NCBI GenBank assembly: GCA_029204225.1
Contig: CM055096.1
Span: 59,163,600 to 59,227,599 of the forward strand
Length of the DNA stretch: 64,000 bases
Direction of reading: 5' to 3'
Source of the DNA: Diphasiastrum complanatum
Lineage: Eukaryota > Streptophyta > Lycopodiopsida > Lycopodiales > Lycopodiaceae
Shown here: positions 54,262 through 64,000 of the stretch, piece by piece
Numbering within the stretch: position 1 is the stretch's first letter
Layout: each line of letters starts with the position of its first letter
Made by a program: the position numbers and the translations under genes
The notes under the pieces: generated by a model
Seen by the model: only the letters and a program-made list of their open reading frames with translations
Database searches by the model: none
Told to the model about the DNA's origin: nothing

Positions 54262-55370
54262 ATCAAGATATTGATGGAGTACTTTACATTCCTAGTATCA
54301 CTAAGAACTTGCTTAGTGTAGGACAATTGTTTGACAATGGTTTGATTGTGGAGTTCACCACAAATGCATGTAACATCAAGAAGGATGACAAGATCATTGC
54401 TAGAGGCATAAGAGAAAGATTATTCAAATTAGATGCCTATGTGGATGCTAATATTGTGATGCTAGCTGAGGAGACCAAACTATCCAACCATAGTCTTTGG
54501 CACAAAAAACTTGGTCACATCAACTCAAAGTCCATGGAGGTCATGTACAAGGAGGAGCTTGCCTTAGGACTTCCAAGATCCTTGGCAAAAGAGGAGAAAG
54601 TATGTGAAGCATGTGCTCTCTCAAAAGAAGCCCTTCTCAAGTTCAATCACAAAGACAACTCATCAACTTGAGTCGATCCACTCAAATGTACACTTTGCAA
54701 GTACAATGTCCAATGGAGATGTCACCATGTTTGTTACATTCATAGATGATTACCAAGGTTTTGTTGGGTATTCTTACTTTCATCTAAAGCACAAGTATTT
54801 GAAAGCTTTCTTAAGTTCAAAGAATTTGTTGAAAAGCATCTTGATCACAAGATCAAAACTTTTAGAAGTGATAATGGTGAAAAATATATCTCCAATGCTT
54901 TTAAAGATTTTTGTAATAAAAAAGGGATTAAAAAAGAATTATCTTGTCCCTACACCCCTCAACACAATGGGTTAGCCGAGAGGCGGAATAAGACATTGTG
55001 TAAGCATGTTTATCAAAAACTTTTTGGGGAGAAGCTCTCACTTGTGCTAACCATTTGATGAATAGAGTTCCATGTAGCTCTATTGAAGGCAAAACACCCT
55101 TTGAAGTCTTGTATGGGAGAAAGCCAAATCTCAAGGACTTAAAGGTGTTTGGATGCATTTGCTATGTGCATACACCTTTGGAGAAAAGGACAAAGGAAGA
55201 TCCATCATCAATCAAAGCTATTATGCTCAAGTATGGCAAAGCAAGCAAGGGATATAAGGTATACATTCCATTTTCCAACAAGTTTGTAGTTTCTAGAGAT
55301 ATCATTTTTGATGAGGATAATATGCATAAACTTGTTGATCAAATAAACTATCAAGAGGGAGGTGGCTGAG
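54262..55370 (+). pseudogene. integrase of Copia-G (frameshifted)
   Basis: 54309-54640 gives DGVLYIPSITKNLLSVGQLF-like text, then SLWHKKLGHIN and CEACALS, the zinc-binding His and Cys pairs. After frameshifts near 54630 and 54850 the core has SIHSNVHFAS (first acidic position, Asp replaced by Asn), TFRSDNGEKYIS (second Asp, about 54860) and PQHNGLAERRN (Glu, about 54957). The C-terminal part is open from 55055: CSSIEGKTPFEVLYGRKPNL, KVFGCICYVHTPLEKR, YIPFSNKFVVSRDIIFDED. Confidence 0.85.
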
Positions 55371-55572
55371 GATCAAGATGTCATAGATCTTGAGGAGGAG
55401 CTAGATCCAAGTGAACTAATCACTCCAAAAAGATCATCAAGGGTAAGAATGGAGCCATTGAGACTCACATACCAAGACAAGGGGAAGCAAGCCATCATTT
55501 GCACTCATTTCAAATTTTGAAGAACCTTCATGTGTAGAAGATGCATTTAGTTCAAAGGAATGGTTCTAAGCT

Positions 55573-56847
55573 ATGATAGATGAATATAATGCTTTGATGG
55601 AGAATGGCACATGGATCCTTGTTGATAGACCTCTTAAGAATGTGATTGGATGTAAATGGGTTTTTAAGCTAAAACTCAATATGGATGGAAGTGTAAGCAA
55701 ACACAAGGCAAAGTTAGTTGCCAAAGGACATGCTCAAGCAAAGGGCATAGATTTTGAAGAAACTTTTGCACCCGTGGCCAAGATGGTCACAATAAGGTTA
55801 CTTCTTGCATTTGCTTCACATTTTGGTTGGATGCTCTTTCAAATGGATGTTTCTAATGCATTCTTAAATGGTTATTTGGAAGAAGACATCTTCATGGAGT
55901 AGCCCCAAAGCTTCATCAAACTCGGGATGGAAGATAAAGCATGTCATCTTCAAAGGAGCTTATATGGTTTGAAGCAAGCCTCAAGATCTTGGAATTCAAG
56001 ACTTCATGATTTCTTAGTTTCTATTGGATTCACTCAAAGTGAATATGATCCAACTTTGTGCATAATGTATGATGTAAATGGCATTCTACTTTTATTGATT
56101 TATGTAGATGACATCATCCTTAGTGGTGATAACATTGATGGTCTTGAGAAAACCAAGAAAAATCTATCACTAGAATTTAAGATAGTAGATCTTGATCAAC
56201 TTCACTTTATATTGGGCATAGAAGTACTTAGAGGTTCAGATTTCATCTTCATTAGTCAAACTAAGTATGCTCAAAGTTTGCTCAATAGATTCAAGATGCA
56301 AGATTACAAGCATGTAGAAACACCAATGGAGCAAGATGTAAAAGTGCTCAATAAAAGTGATGACGCATCCTTTATGGACATCACTCTTGATAGGCAACTT
56401 ATAGGCTCCTTAATGTGGATCACCATAACTAGGCCTGATCTATGTTTTAGTGTGTGTAGGCTAAGTCAATATATGCAAGATCCATTAGTGATACATTGGA
56501 AAAATGCTAAAAGGATCTTGAGATACATCTCGGGTACTCTAGATCATGGAAATCTCTATAGAGGAGATGTCATGGATTTGCATGCCTTTAGTGACTCGGA
56601 TTTTGCAGGTGACAAAAGGGATAGGAAGTCCACAAGTGCCTATGCAACATTCATTGGTGGAGGAGTAGTTTCTTGGTTGTCAAAGAAACAAGAAACCATC
56701 TCACTTTCTTCAATCGAAGCCGAGTATAAAGCTCTCACCAGTACAACAAAGGAGCTATTATGGATCAAGAGACTATTTATGGAGCTGAAAGTCACGAGTT
56801 TAGATGTTGTTCCAACTCTCTACAATGACAACATTTCAGCTCAATAG
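55573..56847 (+). pseudogene. reverse transcriptase and RNase H of Copia-G
   Basis: Two long open stretches in the same frame, separated by a TAG at 55900. [60 protein letters not shown] (catalytic Asp), SLYGLKQASRSWNSRLHDFL and LLIYVDDIILSGD with Y-V-D-D. RNase H: FSDSDFAGDKRDRKSTSAYA (Asp), ISLSSIEAEYKALTSTTKEL (Glu), LYNDNISAQ, where a TAG at 56845 interrupts it. The frame continues beyond as SKHIEISHHFVREKV and CIADILTKPLQ to about 57064. The enzymes have two nonsense codons but intact active sites. Confidence 0.95.
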
Positions 56848-57079
56848 CTTGAAACCAATCCAATCTTCCATGCAAGGTCAAAACATATTGAGATCTCTCA
56901 TCATTTTGTGAGAGAGAAGGTGCAATCAGAGGAGATATTTTTGGAGCATGTGGCAAGTAGTGAATGTATTGCTGATATCCTCACTAAACCACTTCAAAGA
57001 GCTGCATTTGTGAAGTTAAGATCAGCCCTAGGATTGATAAGCAAGTCTATGTTATCTTCAAACTAGTTGTGAGGAGGAG

Positions 57080-57748
57080 TGTTAAATTTACACAAGCTCA
57101 ATTACCACTTGTAAATGACTTTGAGGCCATGTTGTGGGATGTCACACGTGCCAAAAGCATAGGATATCTTATTCTAAGTCAAATAATTAATCTAGCTTTG
57201 AAATGGTACCTTTGGGATATGTCCAAAGAGTGCATAGATAGGGTAGAGAAAAAGTAGGAGCTAAAAATTATTTTTCTCATTGTTTTTGGATTTCGAGGCA
57301 TTGACCCTAAATAGGGTGGATCAAGTGGATCTTTAGGTTAGATGTTAGGTTTAGGTTATGATGAATACATAGAAGCTCTAATATGCTCAGATCCAAGCTC
57401 TACATGTATAAATATGTAATGGGATTTCCATCCAATTATGAGCAAAATCGAGATTTTCCTTCTTGACTAGTTTGAGTCTATGATTTGATTGATGAATGCT
57501 ATTGGCATATGATTTCTTGTTATGATTGAATGAATTTGGAGTTGCAGGTACAGTACACAGGCATCAGCAGGCCGTACTTTGACACGTGTGAAGAGTTTTG
57601 GAGCTAATTCATGGAGTTCAAGCCAAGATAAGCTAGGAATCAATGAATTGATTAGTAATCTAGCTTCTAGATATTGTTTGGATCTTAAGTAGGCGCTTTC
57701 TCCATCATTTTTAGGATCAAATGAGATTATTTTGCTGTATTTTTATCA
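57080..57748 (+). repeat. 3' LTR of Copia-G (669 bp)
   Basis: TGTTAAATTTACACAAG to ctgtatttttatca. It differs from the 5' LTR by a handful of substitutions and by tttcttgtta inserted near 57515. Confidence 0.95.
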
Positions 57749-58264
57749 ACATACATTCTAACATGATACTGAATGCAATAAGAAGATGGATTGATTCAGT
57801 AAGTAGCATGTACAAATCAGATGATGAAAGCACAAAACAATAACGGACGAAACCACGTACTCTAAGCTATCTTTGAGTAACTGAAAACTATGTCTGATGC
57901 AATTCTGCTGTTAAGCAATAAGCACGAATAGCAGTATTCTAATAGAGCTATGAAAAGAAACTTTCTAGAGACTTAAGAAGTATTTGATAATCAGCTATTT
58001 ATATCAAAGCAATTTAAACGTATCCAGTAGGACAACTAATCAGGTCGCAATCGCAATTGGTAGATAGTTGTAATGTGTTGGTATCCATCCAGTTAGGACT
58101 TCCAAAAATTCACTTGCAAAGTGGAGCGATTCCCAAGTATTTCTGCAGACTGAGTAGGAACACGAATAAAATTGCAGAACTGGATCATAAAATGGATGTA
58201 GATTGAAGATCAATTATTCGGATGAATCACTTCCGATAGTAGAATAATCCAACACTCCCCCTTA

Positions 58265-58860
58265 ATCTGAATCGATGAATGCTTTGACTTTTAAGTTTAG
58301 TTTTGCATAGAACCTTTTGTGTGCATCTAAACTTAGTGCTTTATTGATAACATCTGCTATCATATCTTGCATCACATTTGCTAACATATCTTGCATTCGA
58401 CAATATTGCAAATTTACCTCTTTGTCGAGAACTTTGTTTCTGACATAGTGATATTTGATTTCAATGTGCTTACTCCTAGAATGAAATCTAGGGTTGGTTG
58501 TTTGCTTGTGACTGTTCCATGAAATAGGACCATTGTTGAGGAAGAATGAAAATCCACAAGTGGATTTACGAGTGTCTACATCTCCTGCCCAACTTGCATC
58601 TGAATAACCACTGAGAATATTGAGTTTGTCATTGTCGACTACTCTATAAAAAATGCAAAAGTTTGTAGTAGCTCAAATATATGTCATAACTTTGATAAGA
58701 GCTTTCCAATGTGTAATACCAGGATTAGTCATAAACTGACTAAAGAACTGACTGCATAAGTTATGTTTGGTCTGATACAAATCATCGCGTACATAAGAGA
58801 TCCTATTATCAAATGATAAGGATACTCACGCATCTACTCATTCTCTTCGATCGTCTGAGA
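58265..58860 (-). pseudogene. copia RNase H of Copia-H (internal deletion)
   Basis: The minus-strand text reads STCGFSFFLNNGPISWNSHK and continues QTTNPRFHSRSKHIEIKYHY, then VRNKVLDKEVNLQYC and ADVINKALSLDAHKRF. The part between SWNSHK and the SKHIE block, which carries the conserved Glu and following helix, is missing. Also a short duplication, QDMLANV-QDMIADV, lies at about 58365-58400. It ends at a stop close to the purine tract. Confidence 0.8.
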
Positions 58861-58884
58861 ACATTGGTCCTTCGGCAATTTGAG

Positions 58885-59720
58885 TCATGGGTCCATCAGT
58901 GAGTGAGCTAATTTGCAATTCATCAGATTATATCTGATCAACATATTGTGAATATATCTTTGTTGAGTAATGTAGATTAACTTCTGTTTTCTGTCTCTTT
59001 GAATTTGAATACCTAGTGAGTAATGAGCTTCGCCCAGATCAGTTATGTCGAATTCTGATGACAATATTGATTTAGCTTCTTTTATTAGATCGATATTGTT
59101 TTTGAAGAACAATGTATCGTCCATGTACCAAGTGATAATAATAAAAGAATGTTGCACTGACTTGAAGTAGACATCAAAATCTGAAGTGCTTGGTTTATAG
59201 TCGTGATTGATAAGAAAAGTATTGATCCTTTGAGACCATGCTCGAGCAGATTGCTTCAAGCCATAAAGTGTTCTATGGAGTTTACATACATGATTATGTT
59301 TGTCTTCGATATTATAACTTTCGGGTTGCATCAATCAACTACATTTCTGTTGGCAAGTAATTCGACAATAGTCCAAGTCTGGTTCTTGATAAGGGAGAAT
59401 ACTCTTTATCCATAACTTCCTTCCAACGGTCGAAATCGGGTTGACTAAGTGCCTCTTTGACAATAGTCGGCTCTTGAACAAGGTAGGTTGTAGACTCGTC
59501 AATATACCTTATAGGTGTGATCTGTTGACTCTTGTCGATCTTCTAGGAATTGAACGAAGTTGATTATTTGCATCATGATGTAGTTGCTGGACTGCAACAT
59601 CATCTTCTTCGGATTCAATATTAATAAGTTGTTCGTCTGGAGTAGACGGGCTAGGACCTTCGATAGAATTAGTCGACTTAGGAACTGAAAAGTCGATAAT
59701 TCGGATAGTTCGATATTTCG
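58885..59720 (-). pseudogene. copia reverse transcriptase of Copia-H
   Basis: The open stretch 59334-58885 has CKLHRTLYGLKQSARAWSQR, IIITWYMDDTLFF with a Y-M-D-D box, and ITDLGEAHYSLGIQIQRD. The N-terminal RT part between 59340 and 59500 is degraded, with stops and a shifted frame. An integrase-RT linker of acidic text lies at about 59520-59700. Confidence 0.85.
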
Positions 59721-59738
59721 GCTATATGAGCTTTGCTC

Positions 59739-60700
59739 TTACTTTTGAGGTCGATAAACTGATATTCGATAAAGACAATATCTCGACTCGACAGGATCAT
59801 ACAATTTATAAGCTTTATCTGAAGTAGTATAGCTGATGAAAATAGATTTTATACTCTTGAAGTCGAGCTTCTTCTTGATCTTTTGTGGTATTTGCACATA
59901 AGCGATACATCTAAAACTCGTAAGTTTGATAATGATGGTTTGGAGCCTGTCCAAACTTCATATGGTGTTTTGTTTGAGAGACCTTTAGTAGGACATCTAT
60001 TCTGGATATAAGCTGAAGCGGAGACAACTTCAGCCCAGAAGATTTTTAGAAGTGTTGCATGAGCAAACATGCACTTGGCCGATTCAACTAAGGTTCTATT
60101 CTTTCTCTCAGGAAGTCCATTAGACCGAAGTGAATGCGATAATGTATTGTTGTTCAATGTCGTTGTTAAGGCTTGATTTTAGTAGAGATATATTCTCCCC
60201 CGTTGTCGGACCTCAGTGCTTTATTTCTTTTACCAGTTTCTATTTTTGTCGAAAGCCTCCAATTTCTACTTAATAAAATAAACAGCTGTTTTTCTGAAAT
60301 ATTTGTCAATAAAGGTAATGAAATACTTTGTATCAAGCAACAATAGAATTTGCATTGGACCACATATATATGAATGAACAATGTCTAGGACAACTTTTGT
60401 TGCATGCTTATGACTCGATCTAAAAGGAATCCTAGTCTGCTTTCCAAGGATGCAGCTATGACAGACAAGGAGGTCGACCTTGTTGGTTGGATAGTCGAGA
60501 TCAAGTACTAGGGATTGTCTAGACAAGTTCGATACAGATGTATGATTCAAGTGTCCTAATCTATAATGCCAAAGTAATGCTTTATTGACAAGAACAGAGG
60601 TTTTCAAGGCTTGACTAGTGTCAAAATAACAATGAGCTAGTTTATATAAGTATCCATGTCTCTTGTCGAGTACACGGATCTTACTTGTCCTATCGATAGT
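59739..60700 (-). pseudogene. copia integrase of Copia-H
   Basis: Zinc-binding part: LLWHYRLGHLNHTSV and CHSCILGKQTRIPF (60570-60420). Core: LDIVHSYICGPMQ, where the family Asp is Tyr in this position, TFIDKYFRKTAVYFI, then LRSDNGGEYISTK (60225-60190) with the second Asp. SLRSNGLPERKNRTLVESAK (60130-60075) is the third region with its Glu. C-terminal blocks NRCPTKGLSNKTPYEVWTGS and KAYKLYDPVESR follow to 59739. Frames switch at about 60160, 60270 and 59850. Confidence 0.85.
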
Positions 60701-60968
60701 TCGGTATTAATCAGACTCAAACTCTATCCTATGATCTAAATCAACAATTCTACGTATTGATAACAGATTCGTAGAGAGTTTTGGTACATCTGAATTGATC
60801 ATGCTGAAACATCAATCTTACAGTCCCTTCATCTTCGATAGTGTGTGTACTATAGTCGCCAAGATGAACGGATTTTTTTGTACTATAAGACATATAGGAG
60901 TGAAAATGCTCACAATGATGGGTCATATGTTGAGTAGCTCTAGAATCCAGAAACCAAGAATTATCGAG

Positions 60969-61960
60969 TCACGCCTTTTGGTCTTTGACCATAAATCCTC
61001 CTTCGTCCATGTCGAGTTTGGGAGATAGAGATAATACTACGACTACATTCGCTTGTTGATCTGGTTGCTTGTTGGCATTCTTTGCTTTTAATGTCCTGCA
61101 ATCTTGGATCTCATGATTAGTGTGTTTGCAATACTTACAGAACATCTTTTTCGTCGACTGTGGATTTGATAATTGCTCTTGACTTTGCGTCGGTTTCTGA
61201 TTTGATGCAGATTGCTTAGAGTTTTTCTTCTTCTGTCGCTTTGAGCCTTTATTGACATATAGAGCGTGAGATGATGAAGTCGAAGAGGTGTCTTGACTTC
61301 TTCGATTGTCTTCTTGCAACAACATAGTGATAATTCTAGTAAGTTAAATCTGAATGTGTCGATATGATCATCACCCAGTTTTCATATGTAGAAGACAAGC
61401 TTGAAAGCAATGTCATGATTGCATCTTGATCGTTGACGATCGATCCGACAACTGCCATCTGTTGCAAGAGATTCTTAAACTGGTTAACATAATTCTAAAG
61501 TGAATCACCATTTGACATCTTGAGTGTGAAGAATTTTCTTTTGAGATGTAACTTGAAAGTCATGTTCCTCACATCCTCAGGATGTCCCATATTTCTTTCG
61601 AAGTTTGAGCTTCAGATATGTGACCAATCTGAGTGTCTAATATATTGAAAATAATAAGTCCGAAAGCTTTACAATCCTTCAATTTTCACTTGGAGTTGGT
61701 TGTGTCGTCTTCAAGCTTCACTTTGATACTTGTGACAACATCCCACAACTCTTTGGCGATTAGCAAGGTCTTCATCTAAAATTTTCACAAATAGACTTTG
61801 AAAATCCGTCTGGAACTTTGTCATCGATAAATTGATGACTTCAATTGAAAATCAATTATCTGATACTGAAATTTGATACCACAAATTGAAGATTGAGAGC
61901 AAGTGTGCTCTGATAAGATTTTGATACTATGAAAAGTATCTAATGATATCGCTATGATAC
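60969..61960 (-). pseudogene. copia gag of Copia-H
   Basis: The nucleocapsid region (61325-60969) has CKYCKHTNHEIQDC, a single CX2CX4HX4C knuckle, in a Ser/Gln/Lys-rich context. Upstream (61330-61950) the capsid part is broken by stops. The start near 61950 should read MDSQSK-like, as in Copia-I. It is followed (minus-strand upstream) by the primer site at about 61984-61997. Confidence 0.8.
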
Positions 61961-61983
61961 CTTGTAAGGTATCAATAGCAATA

Positions 61984-61997
61984 GAGCTTTGGTACCA
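61984..61997 (-). promoter_or_regulatory. primer binding site of Copia-H
   Basis: Minus strand TGGTACCAAAGCTC follows the 5' LTR end directly and resembles TGGTATCAGAGC, the tRNA-iMet site, with changes. Confidence 0.75.
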
Positions 61998-62659
61998 TGT
62001 TGGAAAGAGGAATGTCGATACGATAAGTCGAAAACTGTGGACGAATTATCGAGCGCAGCGGAATGAACCTTCTTTTCTAATGCATGACTACGCCTATCAA
62101 TAATTGAACAAAGCTATAATGACAAAAGTCACGTTCAATCTTTTAGCAACTAACTTTGAAATCATTAGCACTAAAGTGATTTCGTAGCCAAACAATGACA
62201 TATTGAATAATGCAACATTGAAGTATTCAACAGATCAGATGAAACGATAAGAGATTTATCAGTCACAAATATCTACAGAGAAGCAAACGTTCTGACATGA
62301 TACTGAACGCAAGAAGAAAATAGATTGATTCAGTAAGTAGCATGTACAAATCAGATGATGAGAGCACAAAACGATAACGGACGAAACCGCGTACTCTAAG
62401 CTATCTATGAGTAACTGAAAAGTATGTCTGATGCACTTCTGTTGATAAGCAGTAAGCGCAAATAACAATACTCTAATAGAGCTCTGAAAAAAAACTTTCT
62501 AGAGACTTAATAAGTATTTGATGATCAGCTATTTATACTAAAGCAATTTAAGCGTATCCAGTAAGACATATAATCAGGTCGCAATCACAGTTGGTAGATA
62601 GTCGTAATGTGGTGGCATCCATCTAGTTAGGATTTCCCAGAAATTTACTTGCAAAGTGG
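61998..62659 (-). repeat. 5' LTR of Copia-H, truncated at its outer end
   Basis: Aligns with the interrupted 3' LTR up to cttgcaaagtgg at 62659. The roughly 180 bases that should follow (agcgattcccaag...TCCAACA) are missing, and LTR sequence of Copia-I starts instead. Confidence 0.85.
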
Positions 62660-63657
62660 TTAGAGCAAGTCTTTAGCGATTACATAGCCAAACAATTAAG
62701 CATCAAAATTTATCAAACAAACAATTAGTCGCGAATTGTTCGCAAATTAGTCGCGAAGAAATACAGAAAAGCATACATTCTGAGATGAAAACTGAACGCA
62801 ATGAAGGATAGTATTGATTCAGTATGAAAACGTAACAGAAGTAAATGAGTACAATAAGTTGTGGATCGAAGCCGCGTACTCTATGCTATCTCTGAGCGGC
62901 TAAAAATGAAAGTCTGAATTAAGCGCAATGCTGATAAGCAATAGCGCAATAGCAATCTCTAAAACAATAGCGCAATAGCAATGCTGATAAGCAATAGCAA
63001 TCTCTAAGAGGTGAGCTAGAATGCTCAGGAGTGTTCAAGCTCGCGGACTTGAGAGAGAGAGAGCCAACTATTCATATGATTCTTCTGATAATTCCGATAA
63101 TCATAAAACTGTATGAATATAAACAGCTATTTATACTAAGAAATTAGGTCATGAATTGCGATCGCCAGTTGGCTAGTGATCAGCTGGCATCCATCCGGTC
63201 CTTGTCATTGATTGCTGATAAGCGATGGCCGTAAACGTTCTGTCTGCATAAATGAACCAAAACTGTAGCTTTGCAGAAATGAACTAAAACAGCCACAAGC
63301 GACAGTGTCGATTTTTTCGCGAAAAGGGAGAAAAGGTGACGATGCCCTTAAATCTCATTTCCGGTTGTCCCACACTTTGCCAGAATCATTTTCTTAACAT
63401 TTGAGGCTCTTTAGAAAAAGCGAAAAATGCGACACTGTGATTTTACACGAGATTTCTGTCAAGTGAAAAATGCAAAAAAGAGACACTGCATTTTTCAATA
63501 GAATTCCTGACAGGCGAAAAAGACGACACTATCGTAAACTCCGTGTAATTCTGCAGGCTAACTGTGTAAACACACAGGAAAATCCGTAGAACTAGATAAA
63601 CAATGGATGAAGATTAAAACCGATTAGTCGATTGGTAAGAAGGAGAATAATCCAACA
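62660..63657 (-). repeat. 3' LTR of Copia-I (related to Copia-H, inner start missing)
   Basis: Shares blocks with the Copia-H LTR (gatttacatagccaaacaat-like, catacattctgagatgaaaactgaacgcaatgaag, cgcgtactctatgctatctctgag, agctatttatactaa) but is diverged, longer and carries extra sequence at 63160-63560. Its end aataatccaaca followed by ctcccccttaatctgaatc is the same as in Copia-H. The first ~200 bases expected at its left are absent. Confidence 0.75.
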
Positions 63658-63799
63658 CTCCCCCTTAATCTGAATCCTTGAATGCCTTGACCTTCAAACT
63701 TAGTTTCACACAGAATCTTCTGTGTGACTCCAAACTTAATGCTTTAGTAAAAACATCTGTTGTCATATCTTGTGTCTCACATGATATAGTGAGCTCAGG

Positions 63800-63957
63800 A
63801 TGTCCCAAACTCTCTTCGAAGGTTTTACTTCTGTACTTGTAACAATATCCCATAAGTCGCTGGCGATTAGCAAGGTCTTCATCTTAAATTTCCACAAATG
63901 ATAATTGGATCCATTCAGTTTGTCTGCGATAAGACCGACTTTACTTTGAGAATCCAT
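63800..63957 (-). pseudogene. N-terminus of copia gag in Copia-I
   Basis: ATG at 63957 opens MDSQSKVGLIADKLNGSNYH, then LWKFKMKTLLIASDLWDIVT, the standard copia gag opening (LxGxNYxxWKxxM...L). After about 45 residues the text runs into SKRVWDILSSL, and then frame-shifted RNase H. Confidence 0.85.
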
Positions 63958-64000
63958 CTGGAACTTAGTCTGTCATTTGTATCGATGACGCTAAGATGTG

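Larger units (their letters stand above)
52061..57748 (+). mobile_element. complete Ty1/copia element (Copia-G) with ACATA target duplication
   Basis: 5' LTR 52061-52731, tRNA-iMet primer site 52732-52744, gag, protease, integrase, RT, RNase H, polypurine tract (gaggaggag, 57071-57079) and 3' LTR 57080-57748. The 5-bp acata lies just outside both ends (52056-52060 and 57749-57753). The LTRs are very similar, so it is the youngest dated insertion in the window, younger than Copia-H that holds it. The polyprotein has several stops and frameshifts, so it is not autonomous now. Confidence 0.97.
51773..58254 (-). repeat. 3' LTR of Copia-H, interrupted at 52060/57754
   Basis: Left part 51773-52060 and right part 57754-58254 join into about 789 bases that align with 61998-62659 (for example aatgtcgatacgat..gtcgaa, ctaaagtgatttcgtagccaaacaatg, catgatactgaa..gcaa.aagaa). 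On the minus strand the purine tract attaagggggag (58255-58266) precedes its TGTTGG. The sequence between the two parts is Copia-G plus its 5-bp duplication. Confidence 0.9.
51773..62659 (-). mobile_element. Ty1/copia element (Copia-H), split by a nested Copia-G
   Basis: Minus-strand element. Its 3' LTR lies at 51773-52060 plus 57754-58254, interrupted by Copia-G. Pol follows (58265-60700), then gag (60970-61960), a primer site and the 5' LTR from 61998 to 62659. Both LTRs begin TGTTGGAAAGARGAATGTCG. The 3' LTR ends TCCAACA, giving the inverted ends TGTTGGA/TCCAACA. The 5' LTR lacks about its last 180 bases at the junction with Copia-I. Coding parts are broken. Confidence 0.9.
62660..64000 (-). 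mobile_element. internally deleted Ty1/copia element (Copia-I)
   Basis: After the LTR and a purine tract (63658-63667) comes the RNase H end (ETQDMTTDVFTKALSLESHR, 63790-63665), which is followed directly, on the minus strand upstream, by the start of gag (MDSQSKVGLIADKLNGSNYH, 63957). Almost all of gag-pol, from mid gag to late RNase H, is deleted. The 5' LTR lies beyond the window or is lost. Such derivatives move only with help from an intact relative. Confidence 0.8.

Overview
The window reads as nuclear DNA of a land plant, probably a seed plant with a large repeat-rich genome. The evidence is nested Ty1/copia and Ty3/gypsy LTR retrotransposons primed by plant-type tRNA-iMet and tRNA-Asp sites, a LINE, a hAT-type MITE, Helitron-like DNA and many CT/GA microsatellites. 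The only host-like coding traces are plant families: an SRP40/GPALPP-like protein, a CCT-domain protein and a Bet v 1/PR-10 fragment. No rRNA, bacterial operon, CRISPR array or organelle gene is visible. I cannot name the species.

Layout. 1-1005: end of a minus-strand copia element (Copia-A). 1005-8157: plus-strand Athila/Tat-like gypsy element (Gypsy-1) with pol, a long extra 3' ORF region and a 3' LTR. 8160-10695: truncated minus-strand gypsy (Gypsy-2) with a tRNA-Asp primer site and 5' LTR. 11862-12319: hAT-type MITE. 13161-16778: decaying SRP40/GPALPP-like host gene with an antisense LINE in its intron region. 18937-24055: complete copia (Copia-B) with two LTRs and an ACTGA target duplication. 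24480-25030: tandem repeats with CT tracts. 25200-26946: possible hAT transposase remnant. 27240-28860 (+) and 34800-39670 (-): two decayed copies of one Helitron-like element. 28865-34520: two copia pieces (Copia-C, Copia-D). 42545-44925: copia relic (Copia-E). 44995-46190: CCT pseudogene. 46300-47010: diverged minisatellite. 47232-47401: PR-10-like exon. 47680-48396: gypsy LTR. 48430-51770: copia debris (Copia-F). 51773-62659: Copia-H, carrying inside its 3' LTR a complete younger Copia-G (52061-57748, duplication ACATA). 62660-64000: internally deleted Copia-I.

Most genes here are self-mobilisation genes (gag, protease, integrase, reverse transcriptase, RNase H), and nearly all are broken. 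The strongest lead is the Helitron-like family. Both copies have a helicase C-terminus followed about 110-130 bp later, on the same strand, by a second intron-containing gene starting MA(S/C)DN. In the longer copy this second gene leads to an exon encoding a GIY-YIG nuclease domain that keeps its key residues. A second lead is a stretch in the Gypsy-2 LTR, just upstream of the primer site, that is complementary to the D-arm and anticodon region of the same tRNA-Asp.
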